DNA of 10,810 bases, from NCBI GenBank assembly GCA_903928045.1, contig CAIYPH010000378.1:1-10810 (forward strand). Direction: 5' to 3'. Below the pieces are notes generated by a model. That model worked only from the letters and a program-made list of their open reading frames with translations. It did no database searches and was not told the origin of the DNA. Shown in pieces: positions 1 through 7,378 of this stretch (position 1 is the stretch's first letter; the number at the start of each line of letters is the position of its first letter). Source of the stretch: an uncultured Rhodospirillales bacterium. GTDB taxonomy: Bacteria; Pseudomonadota; Alphaproteobacteria; Acetobacterales; Acetobacteraceae. Position numbers and translations under genes: made by a program.

Positions 1-1877
1 AGGAGGGTGAGCGGCCGATGGACGCGGCGATCAAGGGCGCCAGCGAAATCGGCTTCACCATCGTCTCGATCTCGGCCTCGTTGATCGCCGTGTTCATCCC
101 GCTGCTGCTGATGAGCGGCATCGTCGGGCGCCTGTTCCGCGAATTCGCTGTCACCGTGTCGATCGCGGTCGTGGTCTCCGCCGTGGTGTCGCTCACGCTC
201 ACGCCGATGATGTGCTCGCGCTTCCTGCACCACGGCGACAACACGCACGGCCTGATCTACCGGGTGATCGAGAAAGGGTTCGACCTGCTGCTCGGCGGGT
301 ATCGCCGGACGCTCGATATCGCGCTGCGCTTCCAATTCATCACTCTGCTGGTGTTTCTCGCCACCGTCGGCGTGACGGTGCATCTCTATCTCACCATCCC
401 CAAGGGGTTCTTCCCTGAGCAGGACAACGGCGTGATCATCGGCATTTCCGAGGGGGCGCAGGACGTCTCGTTCCAGGAAATGGCCAGGCTCCAGCTCAAG
501 CTGGGCGACGTGCTGATGACCGATCCGGCGATTGAGAACTATTCCTCCAATGTCGGCGGCGGCGGCGGGCGGACCGGCAATAACGGCCAGTTCTTCATCT
601 CGTTGAAGCCGTGGGAGGAGCGCCACGCCACCGCCCAGCAGGTGATCGCGCGGTTGCGGCCCAAGCTCGCCAAGGTTGAGGGCGCGCAGCTCTTTCTCCA
701 GGCCGGACAGGATGTCCGCGTCGGCGGGCGTGCTTCCAAGACCCAGTATCAGTACACCCTGCAGCATCCCGATGTGGGCGAGCTCTACGCCTGGGCTCCC
801 AAGGTGATGAATAAGCTCAAGGAGCTGAAGGAACTGCGCGACGTCGCCACCGACCAGCAGTCCGGTGGCACCACCGCGGTGCTGACGATCGACCGCGATG
901 CGGCGGCCCGCTTCGGCATTCAGCCGCAGGTGATCGACGACACGCTCTACGATGCTATCGGCCAGCGGCAGGTGACGCAGTATTTCACCCAGATCAACAC
1001 CTACAAGTTGATCATGGAGGTACTGCCGGAGGAGCGGACCAGCCTCGCCGTGCTGGACAAGCTGTTCGTGAAGTCCAACACCGGGCAGGCGGTGCCGCTG
1101 TCGACCTTCGTCAAGGTGGACAACACCAGGGTTGCGCCGCTCTCGATCGGCCACCAGATGCAGTTCCCGGCGGTGACGCTGTCCTTCAACCTCGCCCAGG
1201 GCGTCGCGCTCGGAGAGGCGGTGGAAGCCGTCAAAGCCGCGGTCCGGGAAATCGGGACGCCGGTGGCGCTGCAAGGCACGTTCCAGGGCACCGCCCAGGC
1301 CTTCCAGGCATCGACTGCCTCGACTCCCTATCTGATCGCCGCCGCCTTGATGACCGTCTACATCATTCTTGGCGTGCTCTATGAAAGCTACATCCTGCCG
1401 CTGACGATCCTATCGACCCTGCCTTCCGCCGGCGTCGGTGCGCTGCTGATGCTGATGCTGTTCCACTATGATCTCAGCCTGGTCGCGTTGATCGGCATCA
1501 TTCTGCTGATCGGCATCGTGAAGAAGAACGGCATCATGATGGTGGATTTCGCCATTTCCGCCGAGCGCAAGGATGGGGCGGCGCCGTTTGACGCCATCCG
1601 CGAAGCCTGCCTGATGCGCTTCCGGCCGATCATGATGACCACCATGGCGGCGCTGCTTTCCGGCCTGCCGCTGATGTTCGGCGAAGGCCCGGGCTCCGAG
1701 CTTCGGCGGCCGCTCGGCTACGCCATGGTCGGCGGACTGGCGCTGTCGCAGGTACTGACGCTCTACACCACGCCGGTGATCTATCTCTACCTCGAGCGTC
1801 TGCAACGCGCCTTGGCGCCCCGCCGGCGCGAGCGCCTGCCGACGCTTGCCGACAAGATGGGCGCCACCGCCGACTGA
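1..1877 (+). CDS. RND multidrug efflux permease, MdtB/MdtC-like, 5'-truncated by window edge
   Basis: Inner-membrane proton/drug antiporter of the hydrophobe/amphiphile efflux (HAE1) family, which works with a periplasmic adaptor and an outer-membrane channel. The reading frame is open from base 3, and the residues before the first ATG at 18 (EGERP) match the usual family sequence ahead of this point, so the gene starts upstream and that ATG is internal. The visible part holds the end of the first membrane half (GRLFREF, then SLTLTPMM), the second porter region with a glycine-rich stretch near 555-575, and the second membrane half. Counting from the ATG at 18, residues matching the AcrB proton relay are present: Lys503 (KKNG), Arg534 and Thr541 (RFRPIMMTT). 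The partner aspartates of TM4 lie outside the window. The C-terminus (SELRRPLG, then SQVLTLYTTPVIYLYLERL) is complete. The resemblance to MdtB/MdtC is stronger than to AcrB, but the substrate is unknown. No adaptor or outer-membrane gene follows. Confidence 0.95.
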   Translation, partial: EGERPMDAAIKGASEIGFTIVSISASLIAVFIPLLLMSGIVGRLFREFAVTVSIAVVVSAVVSLTLTPMMCSRFLHHGDNTHGLIYRVIEKGFDLLLGGYRRTLDIALRFQFITLLVFLATVGVTVHLYLTIPKGFFPEQDNGVIIGISEGAQDVSFQEMARLQLKLGDVLMTDPAIENYSSNVGGGGGRTGNNGQFFISLKPWEERHATAQQVIARLRPKLAKVEGAQLFLQAGQDVRVGGRASKTQYQYTLQHPDVGELYAWAPKVMNKLKELKELRDVATDQQSGGTTAVLTIDRDAAARFGIQPQVIDDTLYDAIGQRQVTQYFTQINTYKLIMEVLPEERTSLAVLDKLFVKSNTGQAVPLSTFVKVDNTRVAPLSIGHQMQFPAVTLSFNLAQGVALGEAVEAVKAAVREIGTPVALQGTFQGTAQAFQASTASTPYLIAAALMTVYIILGVLYESYILPLTILSTLPSAGVGALLMLMLFHYDLSLVALIGIILLIGIVKKNGIMMVDFAISAERKDGAAPFDAIREACLMRFRPIMMTTMAALLSGLPLMFGEGPGSELRRPLGYAMVGGLALSQVLTLYTTPVIYLYLERLQRALAPRRRERLPTLADKMGATAD

Positions 1878-1885
1878 CCCGCCTG

Positions 1886-1943
1886 TTGTCGCGCGGCTCT
1901 TGATCCCCGCCCGAACCGGGTGGAGACTGGAGCCGCACGACAA
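1886..1943 (+). promoter_or_regulatory. Long imperfect stem-loop between RND pump and SDR gene
   Basis: Bases 1886-1899 (TTGTCGCGCGGCTC) and 1930-1943 (GAGCCGCACGACAA) are inverted repeats matching at 13 of 14 positions. Inside the 30-base loop a second hairpin can form: 1907-1913 pairs with 1917-1923 (7 pairs, one G-U) around a three-base loop. The structure starts 8 bases after the pump stop codon and ends 4 bases before the AGGAGG ribosome binding site of the next gene. No T-run follows, so it is not a standard intrinsic terminator. It could be a Rho-independent stop of the weak high-GC kind, an attenuator or RNA stabiliser, or a DNA operator for a dimeric regulator. The pairing is seen directly; the role is inference. 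Confidence 0.45.
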
Positions 1944-1958
1944 TAACAGGAGGCAACG

Positions 1959-2780
1959 ATGGCGGACGTGAAGGTCAATCCCGAGGGCAGTCTCAAGGGC
2001 AAGGTCGCCCTGGTCACCGGCGCCAGCCGCGGCATCGGCGAGGCGATCGCCGTTCGGCTGGCCATGGAGGGGGCCAAGGTGGTCTGCACCGCCCGGACGG
2101 CCGAGGAGGGCGAAAGCCGCCTGCCCGGCACGCTCAACGACACTATCGACCGTATCCGCGCTGCCGGCGGCGAGGCGAGCTTCATCAAGGCCGACCTGTC
2201 CAAGGCCGAGGACCGCGAGCGCCTGGTGGCCGATGCCAAGCTGATCTATGGCGACATCGATATCCTCATCAACAACGCCGCGGTGACGTTCTTCATCCCC
2301 GTCGAGGATTTCCCCAAGAAGCGGTTCGACCTGATGATGGAAGTCCAGGTCTGGGCGCCCCTGCATCTCTCGCAGCTCGTGCTGCCGGCAATGCGGCGCA
2401 AGAAGGCGGGGGCGATCGTGTCGATCTCCTCGGGGGCGGCGATCCATCCGGTGAAGCCCTATACAACGGCGCGGGCGGGCGGGACGATCTACGGCATGTG
2501 CAAGGCGGCGATCGAGCGCTTCTCGACCGGGCTGGCCGCCGAGGTCTATGCCGACAACATCTCGGTCAACGCGATTTCGCCCGGCCTGGTTGCCACCCCG
2601 GGGGTGGCGGTGCATGGGCTCATTACCGAGGCGACCAAGCATCGCGTTTCGCCGGTGGAGAACATTGCCGAGGCGGTTTATCAGCTTGTCTCGCGCAGCC
2701 CGCATGAGATGACAGGGCGGATCGATCATGCCGGGCCGTTCCTGGAGGAATTCGGGCTTAAGCCGAGCGATTTGGTCTAG
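1959..2780 (+). CDS. Short-chain dehydrogenase/reductase (SDR), substrate unknown
   Basis: Cytoplasmic NAD(P)-dependent oxidoreductase of 273 residues, Rossmann fold, classical SDR length plus a small extra. The start at 1959 has a perfect AGGAGG (1948-1953) five bases upstream. Cofactor motif TGASRGIG lies at residues 20-27, NNAA at 105-108, and the catalytic Tyr178 and Lys182 in YGMCK. The likely catalytic serine is Ser158 (SISSG). Arg24 in the glycine motif and an arginine after the second strand (CTAR) favour NADP(H), by analogy with other SDRs. Odd point: Ser158 and Tyr178 are 20 residues apart instead of about 13, so a seven-residue insertion rich in Gly, Thr and Arg sits beside the active site. 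I recall similar insertions in an uncharacterised SDR subgroup, so this is probably a family trait. It lies alone between a stem-loop and a repeat element; a link to the sugar locus downstream is possible but unproven. Confidence 0.92.
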   Translation: MADVKVNPEGSLKGKVALVTGASRGIGEAIAVRLAMEGAKVVCTARTAEEGESRLPGTLNDTIDRIRAAGGEASFIKADLSKAEDRERLVADAKLIYGDIDILINNAAVTFFIPVEDFPKKRFDLMMEVQVWAPLHLSQLVLPAMRRKKAGAIVSISSGAAIHPVKPYTTARAGGTIYGMCKAAIERFSTGLAAEVYADNISVNAISPGLVATPGVAVHGLITEATKHRVSPVENIAEAVYQLVSRSPHEMTGRIDHAGPFLEEFGLKPSDLV

Positions 2781-2935
2781 CGAAGGGCAGGAAGGAAGCG
2801 GTTCTTTTTTGGAAAAAAGAGCCAAAAAACTTTTATCCGTTTGGTTTTGCACCTTCCCTGGAGGGCGCGAAGCCAGTGGACAGAAAAGTTTTTGCTTCTT
2901 TTTTCATAAAGAAGCGCTTCCTTCCTTTCTGCCCC
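2781..2935. repeat. Paired inverted A/T-rich palindromic repeat, copy 1
   Basis: Two related arms face each other. The left arm (about 2785-2836) and the reverse complement of the right arm (about 2879-2934) share GGGCAG, then GGAAGGAAGCG, TTCTTT, an A-run, CAAAAA and CTTTT, with small gaps. Each arm is itself a hairpin: 2800-2810 pairs with 2813-2823 (11 pairs, one G-U), and 2894-2901 pairs with 2908-2915 (8 pairs). The centre (2837-2878) is G/C-richer and contains a small palindrome, CCCTGGAGGG. Base composition differs sharply from the flanking genes. The left end begins directly at the TAG stop of the SDR gene. A second, more diverged copy lies at 7379-7540. I recall such elements as frequent between genes in Acetobacteraceae; they resemble non-autonomous inverted-repeat elements or terminator-like repeats. 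No open reading frame of coding quality is present. Confidence 0.8.
2800..2823 (+). terminator. Possible transcription terminator hairpin after the SDR gene
   Basis: An 11-pair stem (GGTTCTTTTTT with AAAAAAGAGCC) closes on a two-base loop 20 bases after the SDR stop. A short T-run (CTTTTAT) follows 7 bases later, at 2830-2836. The stem base is only modestly G/C-rich and the T-run is not adjacent, so this is a weak intrinsic terminator at best. Its placement directly after a gene, repeated at 7391-7414, supports the idea. Confidence 0.35.
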
Positions 2936-2988
2936 ATTGAGGCTTTGACGAACCGGCCCCGCTGCGGCCACACTCCGTCCATAGGGAT

Positions 2989-3005
2989 CGCGGGACCAGC
3001 CCGCG
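2989..3005 (+). promoter_or_regulatory. GC hairpin in the leader of the binding-protein gene
   Basis: CGCGGG (2989-2994) pairs perfectly with CCCGCG (3000-3005) around a five-base loop, ending 9 bases before the GGAGGG ribosome binding site of the ABC binding-protein gene. The leader between the repeat element and the gene (2936-3027) otherwise holds a possible -35 box TTGACG at 2945-2950, without a convincing -10 box 17 bases on (CCACAC). The hairpin could stabilise the 5' end of the operon message or be an operator half-site pair. It could also be chance in high-GC DNA. Confidence 0.3.
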
Positions 3006-3027
3006 GCGAGGGATGGAGGGAACGGTC

Positions 3028-4509
3028 ATGCAAGATCATGAGGTGACTCGGCGCGCGGCGATCGGTGGCGTCATGGCGGCCGGGGTTGCGGCGAGCCTGC
3101 CGGGCGAGGCCGCGGCGCAGGGCAGCAAGACCGGCGTTGATGCGGCAACGTGGACGCCTGAATATATCACCAGCATTGCGGGGACCGCCGAATATGATAC
3201 GGCGGCCGAGTGCGCGAAGGTGGTGCCGCTCAACTATAGCGGCCGGCTGACCTATTGGTATGTCGGCCCCAATCAGGCCTCGGCGCAGATCGAGCATGAG
3301 ATTGACGCCGCGTTCTGGGCCGAGTTCGCCAAGACCTACCCGAACATCAAGGTGACGACGCAGAATCTCGACTACAATGAGATGCTCAACAAATCCCGCA
3401 CCGCCGCACTCGGCAAGGCGGCGCCGATGGTGGCGAAATTCCCGATCCTGTGGGGCTCCGAATTCGCCGCCAAGGGGCAGCTGCGGGAGTTCGGGCCGGA
3501 GGATGCCGGCTTCGCGCGGGATGAGTTCTGGCCGGGCGCCATGAAGTCCGTGACCTGGAAGGGCAAGACCTACGGGGTGCCGACCAACAACGAGACGATG
3601 GCGCTGATCTGGAATGCCGGGCTGTTCAAGGAGGCCGGGCTCGACCCCGAATCCCCGCCGGCGACCTGGGATGACCTGGTGCGTTATTCCAAGCAGATCA
3701 AGGACAAGACCGGCAAGAATGGCTACGGGCTGGTGGCGCGGGTGAACGCGGGGAACACGCCGTTCCGCTACATGCCGCAGGCCTGGGCCTATGGCGGCGG
3801 CGCGCTTGACGAGGCGGAGGCGAGCCCGACCTATACCAAGATCTTCGCCAATAACGCCGGTTCCAAGGCGGCCTTGCAGGCGGCCTATGACATGTATGTG
3901 CGCGACAAATCGGTGCCGGTCTCGGCGTTGACCAACACGCAGACGGAGAACCAGGACCCGTTCATCGCCGGGCAGCTCGCGATGATGATCAGCCACCCCA
4001 GCGAATACGCAGCCATGCTGGATCGCGCCAAGAAGGCGACCGGCGAGGACCGCAAGACCGCCGACGCGGTGGTGGCCAACATGCGCTATGGCCTGATCCC
4101 CAAGGGGCCGGCGCGCCGTGCGGTGGTGTTCGGCGGTTCCAACGCGCATGTCTTCAAGCCCGATCTCGTGGAGGGCGGGCTTGATCTCCAGGCCGCGCGC
4201 GCCTTCATCGCGTTCACCAACGGGCCGGAATGGTCGACCAAGCTCGCCTGGGTCAGCTCCAACCCCGGCAATATCCGCGGCTTCCGCACCAAGTGGATGA
4301 AGCAGCGGCTCGACACCATCAAGTTCCTCAACGTGACGACCTCGATGTTGCCGAGTGGCATTCCGTTCCCCGTGCTGCCGCAATCCGCCGAGGTCATGAA
4401 CATCATCATCCCCAACATGCTGCAGAACGCGCTGACGCGGAAAATGTCGGTGTCGGATGCGGCGGAGGATGCGGCGAAGAAGATCAAGGAGTTGCTGGCC
4501 GACCTCTGA
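3028..4509 (+). CDS. ABC sugar importer, periplasmic solute-binding protein (family 1)
   Basis: Periplasmic receptor that hands its ligand to the two permeases encoded next. The start at 3028 is chosen over ATG 3013 because GGAGGG (3015-3020) sits 7 bases before 3028, while nothing suitable precedes 3013. The protein is 493 residues, somewhat long for the family. The N-terminus carries a Tat-type signal: TRRAAIGG at residues 7-14, an alanine-rich hydrophobic core, and AAA at 28-30 before Gln31 as a likely cleavage site. The mature part has the family-1 layout: a first strand (GRLTYWYVG), then a YPNIKV segment, a KGKTYGVPTNNETMALIWN stretch typical of carbohydrate binders, and GLFKEAGLD with TWDDL. 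The gene opens a four-gene operon; seven bases separate it from the first permease. Ligand class (sugar, sugar acid or polyol) is inferred from the CUT1-type transporter and the sugar-acid enzymes downstream. Confidence 0.93.
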   Translation: MQDHEVTRRAAIGGVMAAGVAASLPGEAAAQGSKTGVDAATWTPEYITSIAGTAEYDTAAECAKVVPLNYSGRLTYWYVGPNQASAQIEHEIDAAFWAEFAKTYPNIKVTTQNLDYNEMLNKSRTAALGKAAPMVAKFPILWGSEFAAKGQLREFGPEDAGFARDEFWPGAMKSVTWKGKTYGVPTNNETMALIWNAGLFKEAGLDPESPPATWDDLVRYSKQIKDKTGKNGYGLVARVNAGNTPFRYMPQAWAYGGGALDEAEASPTYTKIFANNAGSKAALQAAYDMYVRDKSVPVSALTNTQTENQDPFIAGQLAMMISHPSEYAAMLDRAKKATGEDRKTADAVVANMRYGLIPKGPARRAVVFGGSNAHVFKPDLVEGGLDLQAARAFIAFTNGPEWSTKLAWVSSNPGNIRGFRTKWMKQRLDTIKFLNVTTSMLPSGIPFPVLPQSAEVMNIIIPNMLQNALTRKMSVSDAAEDAAKKIKELLADL

Positions 4510-4516
4510 TCCGCCG

Positions 4517-5434
4517 ATGACCGGACGATCCGACGGGCTGCTGCGCCGGGTTATCCGGCATCGGGCCGATTACCTTTACGTCGCGCCGGCTTTGGGCGTG
4601 ATGCTGCTGGTGATCGGCTATCCGATCTACGACACGGTCTATCTCTCCTTCTTCAACACGCCGCCCAATCTGGCGCTTGAAGACAAGATTTTCACCGGGC
4701 TCGACAATTACGGCCGCATCCTTACCGCCGACAGTTTCCACGAGGCGACGTGGAACACCCTGGTGTGGACGGTGTTTTCCACCTTCTTCGCCTTCGTGCT
4801 GGGGTTTGGCGCGGCGTTGGCCTTGAACCGCGAGTTCCGCGGCCGCGGGCTGCTGCGGGGTATTCTGCTGATCCCCTACGTGATCAGCGCGGTCGCTGCG
4901 TCCTATGTATGGCGCTGGCTCTATCATTCGGATTTTGGGGTGATCGGCGCGATTTCGGTGGCGCTTGGCTTTACCGACACGCCGATCAATTTCCTCGATA
5001 ACACCACCATGGTCATGCCGGCGTTGATCGTGGTGAATGTGTGGAAGGAATTTCCCTTCGCGATGATTATGATGCTGGCGGGGTTGCAGACCGTGCCGGA
5101 CCATCTGCTGCGCGCCGCCCGCGTCGATGGCGCCGGCACGTTCGAGAGTTTCCTGCACATCACCCTGCCGCATCTCAAGGGCGTCACCTTGGTGACGGTG
5201 CTGCTGCTGCTGGTGACCAACCTCAACAGTTTCACCATCCCCTACATCATGACCGGCGGCGGGCCGGCGGGGGCGAGCGAGATCTGGATCACCCATATCT
5301 ATCAGCTCGCCTTTGGGCGCATCCGCTTCGGGCTCGCCTCGGCCTATTCGGTGATCCTGTTCATCGTGATGATGGGGCTTGGCTACTTCTATGTCCGCGC
5401 CCTCACCCAGGGTGATGAGCGGAGGGGGGGATGA
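4517..5434 (+). CDS. ABC sugar importer permease 1 (MalF/UgpA-type)
   Basis: Inner-membrane channel subunit, 305 residues, pairing with the next gene product. About six membrane segments are visible, the first being YVAPALGVMLLVIGYPIYD. The EAA loop that docks on the ATPase is at residues 199-220 (RAARVDGAG, then ITLP), with the invariant glycine as Gly205. The start at 4517 gives a normal N-terminus and a seven-base gap after the binding-protein stop. In-frame ATGs at 4457 and 4469 would add an arginine-rich stretch overlapping the previous gene and are less likely. No good ribosome binding site precedes 4517, so translation may depend on coupling to the upstream gene. Its stop overlaps the next start as ATGA. 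Confidence 0.93.
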   Translation: MTGRSDGLLRRVIRHRADYLYVAPALGVMLLVIGYPIYDTVYLSFFNTPPNLALEDKIFTGLDNYGRILTADSFHEATWNTLVWTVFSTFFAFVLGFGAALALNREFRGRGLLRGILLIPYVISAVAASYVWRWLYHSDFGVIGAISVALGFTDTPINFLDNTTMVMPALIVVNVWKEFPFAMIMMLAGLQTVPDHLLRAARVDGAGTFESFLHITLPHLKGVTLVTVLLLLVTNLNSFTIPYIMTGGGPAGASEIWITHIYQLAFGRIRFGLASAYSVILFIVMMGLGYFYVRALTQGDERRGG

Positions 5435-6276
5435 AGGCGCGCGGCTTCTGGCGGTTCGGCGGCAATGTGTTTCTGGCCGTGCTCATCGTGTTCACCATGC
5501 TGCCGATGGTGTGGATGGTGATCACCTCGCTGAAGACGCAGTTCGCGGCTTTGCAGTACCCGCCGGAGTGGATCCCGAAGAACCCGACGCTCGACCAATA
5601 CTGGCAGTTGCTCTCGCCGGCCAATGATGTCGGTCGGGAGTTCCTGCGCTATTTGTTCAACAGCATCTGGGTTTCGACCGCGAGCACCGTGCTCGGCGTC
5701 GCGGTCGCGGTTCCAGCTGCCTATGCGTTCTCGCGCTTCCGGTTTCCCGGCCGTAATCTGCTGTTCTACTCCGTGCTGCTGCGCAACATGTTCCCGGCGG
5801 TGGTGTTCCTTATGCCGCTGTTCATCATGATGCGCTGGCTTGGGCTGGTGAACACCCAGGCCTCGCTGATCCTCACCTACCTCACCTTCGGCCTGCCATT
5901 GTCGATCTGGCTGCTGAAGGGGTTCTACGACAACATACCCGTTCAGCTCGAACAGGCCGCGCGGATCGACGGGGCGTCGCGCTTTCAGGCGTTCATCCTC
6001 ATCGTCATGCCGCTCTCGGCGCCTGGAATTACGGCGACGGCGATCTACTCCTTCATCATGGCGTGGAACGAATACGTCTATGCGCTGACGTTTCTTAATG
6101 ACAAGGACCGCCTGACCCTGCCGGTCGGGCTGCAGCGGTTCTTCACGGAATACGCGACGAACTGGCCGGGGTTGATGGCGGCTTCCTTCATCATGAGCGT
6201 GCCGGTCGTGGCGCTTTTCCTGGTGCTGCAAAAATATTTCGTCCGGGCATTGACGGATGGGGCGGTGAAATCGTGA
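5431..6276 (+). CDS. ABC sugar importer permease 2 (MalG/UgpE-type)
   Basis: Second inner-membrane channel subunit, 281 residues, typical for the MalG side of CUT1 importers. It starts inside the ATGA overlap with permease 1, with GGAGGGGGGG at 5421-5430 directly upstream. The first membrane segment (VFLAVLIVFTMLPMVWMVI) is followed by TSLK, a common signature of this subunit, a periplasmic loop, then about five more segments. The EAA loop is at residues 174-195 (EQAARIDGAS, then IVMPLSAPG), with Gly181 as the invariant glycine. The C-terminal LQKYFVRALTDGAVK is the usual ending of the family. The ATPase follows after 16 bases. Confidence 0.94.
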   Translation: MKARGFWRFGGNVFLAVLIVFTMLPMVWMVITSLKTQFAALQYPPEWIPKNPTLDQYWQLLSPANDVGREFLRYLFNSIWVSTASTVLGVAVAVPAAYAFSRFRFPGRNLLFYSVLLRNMFPAVVFLMPLFIMMRWLGLVNTQASLILTYLTFGLPLSIWLLKGFYDNIPVQLEQAARIDGASRFQAFILIVMPLSAPGITATAIYSFIMAWNEYVYALTFLNDKDRLTLPVGLQRFFTEYATNWPGLMAASFIMSVPVVALFLVLQKYFVRALTDGAVKS

Positions 6277-6292
6277 CGGACAGGGATCGCCC

Positions 6293-7378
6293 ATGGCGCA
6301 GGTAATTCTCGGCAATATCGTCAAGCGCTATGGCGACAGCGTGGCGGTGGATGATGTATCGCTAACGGTGGAGGACGGGGAATTCGTCGCCCTCGTTGGC
6401 CCCTCCGGCTGCGGCAAGACGACCACGCTGAACCTGGTGGCCGGGCTGATCGAACTCACCGAGGGGACGATCCATATCGGCGATCGCCAGGTCAACGAGC
6501 TCGACCCGAAGGACCGGGACATCGCGATGGTGTTCCAGAACTACGCGCTCTATCCCAACAAGACGGTCTACGCGAACCTCGCCTTCCCCTTGCAGATGCG
6601 CAAGACGGCCAAGGCCGAGATCGATCGCAAGGTGCGCGCCGCCGCGGCCTCGCTCGATATCACGCATTTGCTGCAGCGCCGGCCGCGGGAACTCTCGGGC
6701 GGGCAGCAGCAGCGCGTCGCGCTCGGCCGCGCTTTGGTGCGGGACCCAAAAGTGTTCCTGATGGATGAGCCGCTTTCCAACCTCGACGCCAAGCTGCGCG
6801 TGCAAATGCGCGCCGAGTTGAAGCGCTTCCACCAGGATCTGAAGGCGACGATCATCTACGTCACCCATGATCAGCTTGAGGCCGTCACCATGGCCGATCG
6901 CATGGCGGTGATGAACCATGGTGTGCTGCAACAGTACGACACGCCGGAGACGGTGTTCAACGCGCCGGTGAACGTGTTCGTCGCGGGGTTCGTCGGTAGC
7001 CCGGCGATGAACCTGTTTCCTGCTGAGGTGATCGAAGCGGGCGCGGCGCTGCGCGGGTCGGAGGGCTGGCGACTGGCGTTATCAGAGCGCAACGCGGCGC
7101 GGGCACGGCGGGCGAAGGAGGGCGTGATTCTCGGCGCACGGCACTCGATGATCGGGCTACACCGCGAGGCCGCGGAGGATCGCGTTCCCGGGCGGGTCTA
7201 TACCGTGGAGCCGACGGGGGATGTGACGTTCGTGCATGTCCGCGTCGGGGAGGCGAATGTGATCGCCTCGGTCGGGCCGGATATCAAGCTGCGGGCCGAT
7301 GATGCGGTTTGGCTCGGTTTCGACCAGGCGAAACTGCATGTGTTCGACGCGGCCAGCGGGCGGGTGTTGCGTGACTAG
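6293..7378 (+). CDS. ABC sugar importer ATPase (MalK/UgpC-type)
   Basis: Cytoplasmic ATPase that energises the importer, 361 residues, the normal length for the MalK group. The start at 6293 has AGGGA (6282-6286) six bases upstream. All motifs are intact: Walker A GPSGCGKTT at 36-44, Q-loop in FQNYALYPN, signature LSGGQQQR at 134-141, Walker B VFLMDEP at 154-160 with Glu159 as catalytic base, D-loop SNLD, and switch His192 in THD. Residues from about 240 on form the C-terminal TOBE/OB-fold regulatory domain (GARHSMIGLH, then VEPTGDVTFVHVRVG). Such ATPases can serve several importers, but here it is the last gene of a complete set. The gene ends in TAG at the very edge of repeat copy 2. Confidence 0.96.
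   Translation: MAQVILGNIVKRYGDSVAVDDVSLTVEDGEFVALVGPSGCGKTTTLNLVAGLIELTEGTIHIGDRQVNELDPKDRDIAMVFQNYALYPNKTVYANLAFPLQMRKTAKAEIDRKVRAAAASLDITHLLQRRPRELSGGQQQRVALGRALVRDPKVFLMDEPLSNLDAKLRVQMRAELKRFHQDLKATIIYVTHDQLEAVTMADRMAVMNHGVLQQYDTPETVFNAPVNVFVAGFVGSPAMNLFPAEVIEAGAALRGSEGWRLALSERNAARARRAKEGVILGARHSMIGLHREAAEDRVPGRVYTVEPTGDVTFVHVRVGEANVIASVGPDIKLRADDAVWLGFDQAKLHVFDAASGRVLRD

Noticed and set aside
18..20. ATG at 18 as the true start of the RND gene with the upstream AGGAGG as its ribosome binding site
   Set aside because: The frame is open to the window edge and the residues before this ATG fit the family; starting here would lose the first porter domain and the TM4 aspartates.
2472..2482. 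Possible G-quadruplex in the SDR gene
   Set aside because: Only three G-runs in a row; a fourth within usual loop length is missing.
1410..2852. Long open frame on the minus strand spanning the pump end and the SDR gene
   Set aside because: It crosses two well-supported genes on the other strand, is rich in His, Arg and Gly, and has no recognisable domain: a third-codon-position shadow of high-GC DNA.
2728..2940. Small open frame through the first repeat element
   Set aside because: Its sequence is just translated palindrome (runs of Phe and Lys) with no ribosome binding site.
3013..3015. Earlier ATG as start of the binding protein
   Set aside because: No Shine-Dalgarno sequence at suitable distance; the GGAGGG box lies after it and fits ATG 3028.
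2833..4383. 516-residue open frame on the minus strand opposite the binding-protein gene
   Set aside because: Same shadow pattern, low-complexity composition, and it runs into the A/T-rich repeat where coding character vanishes.
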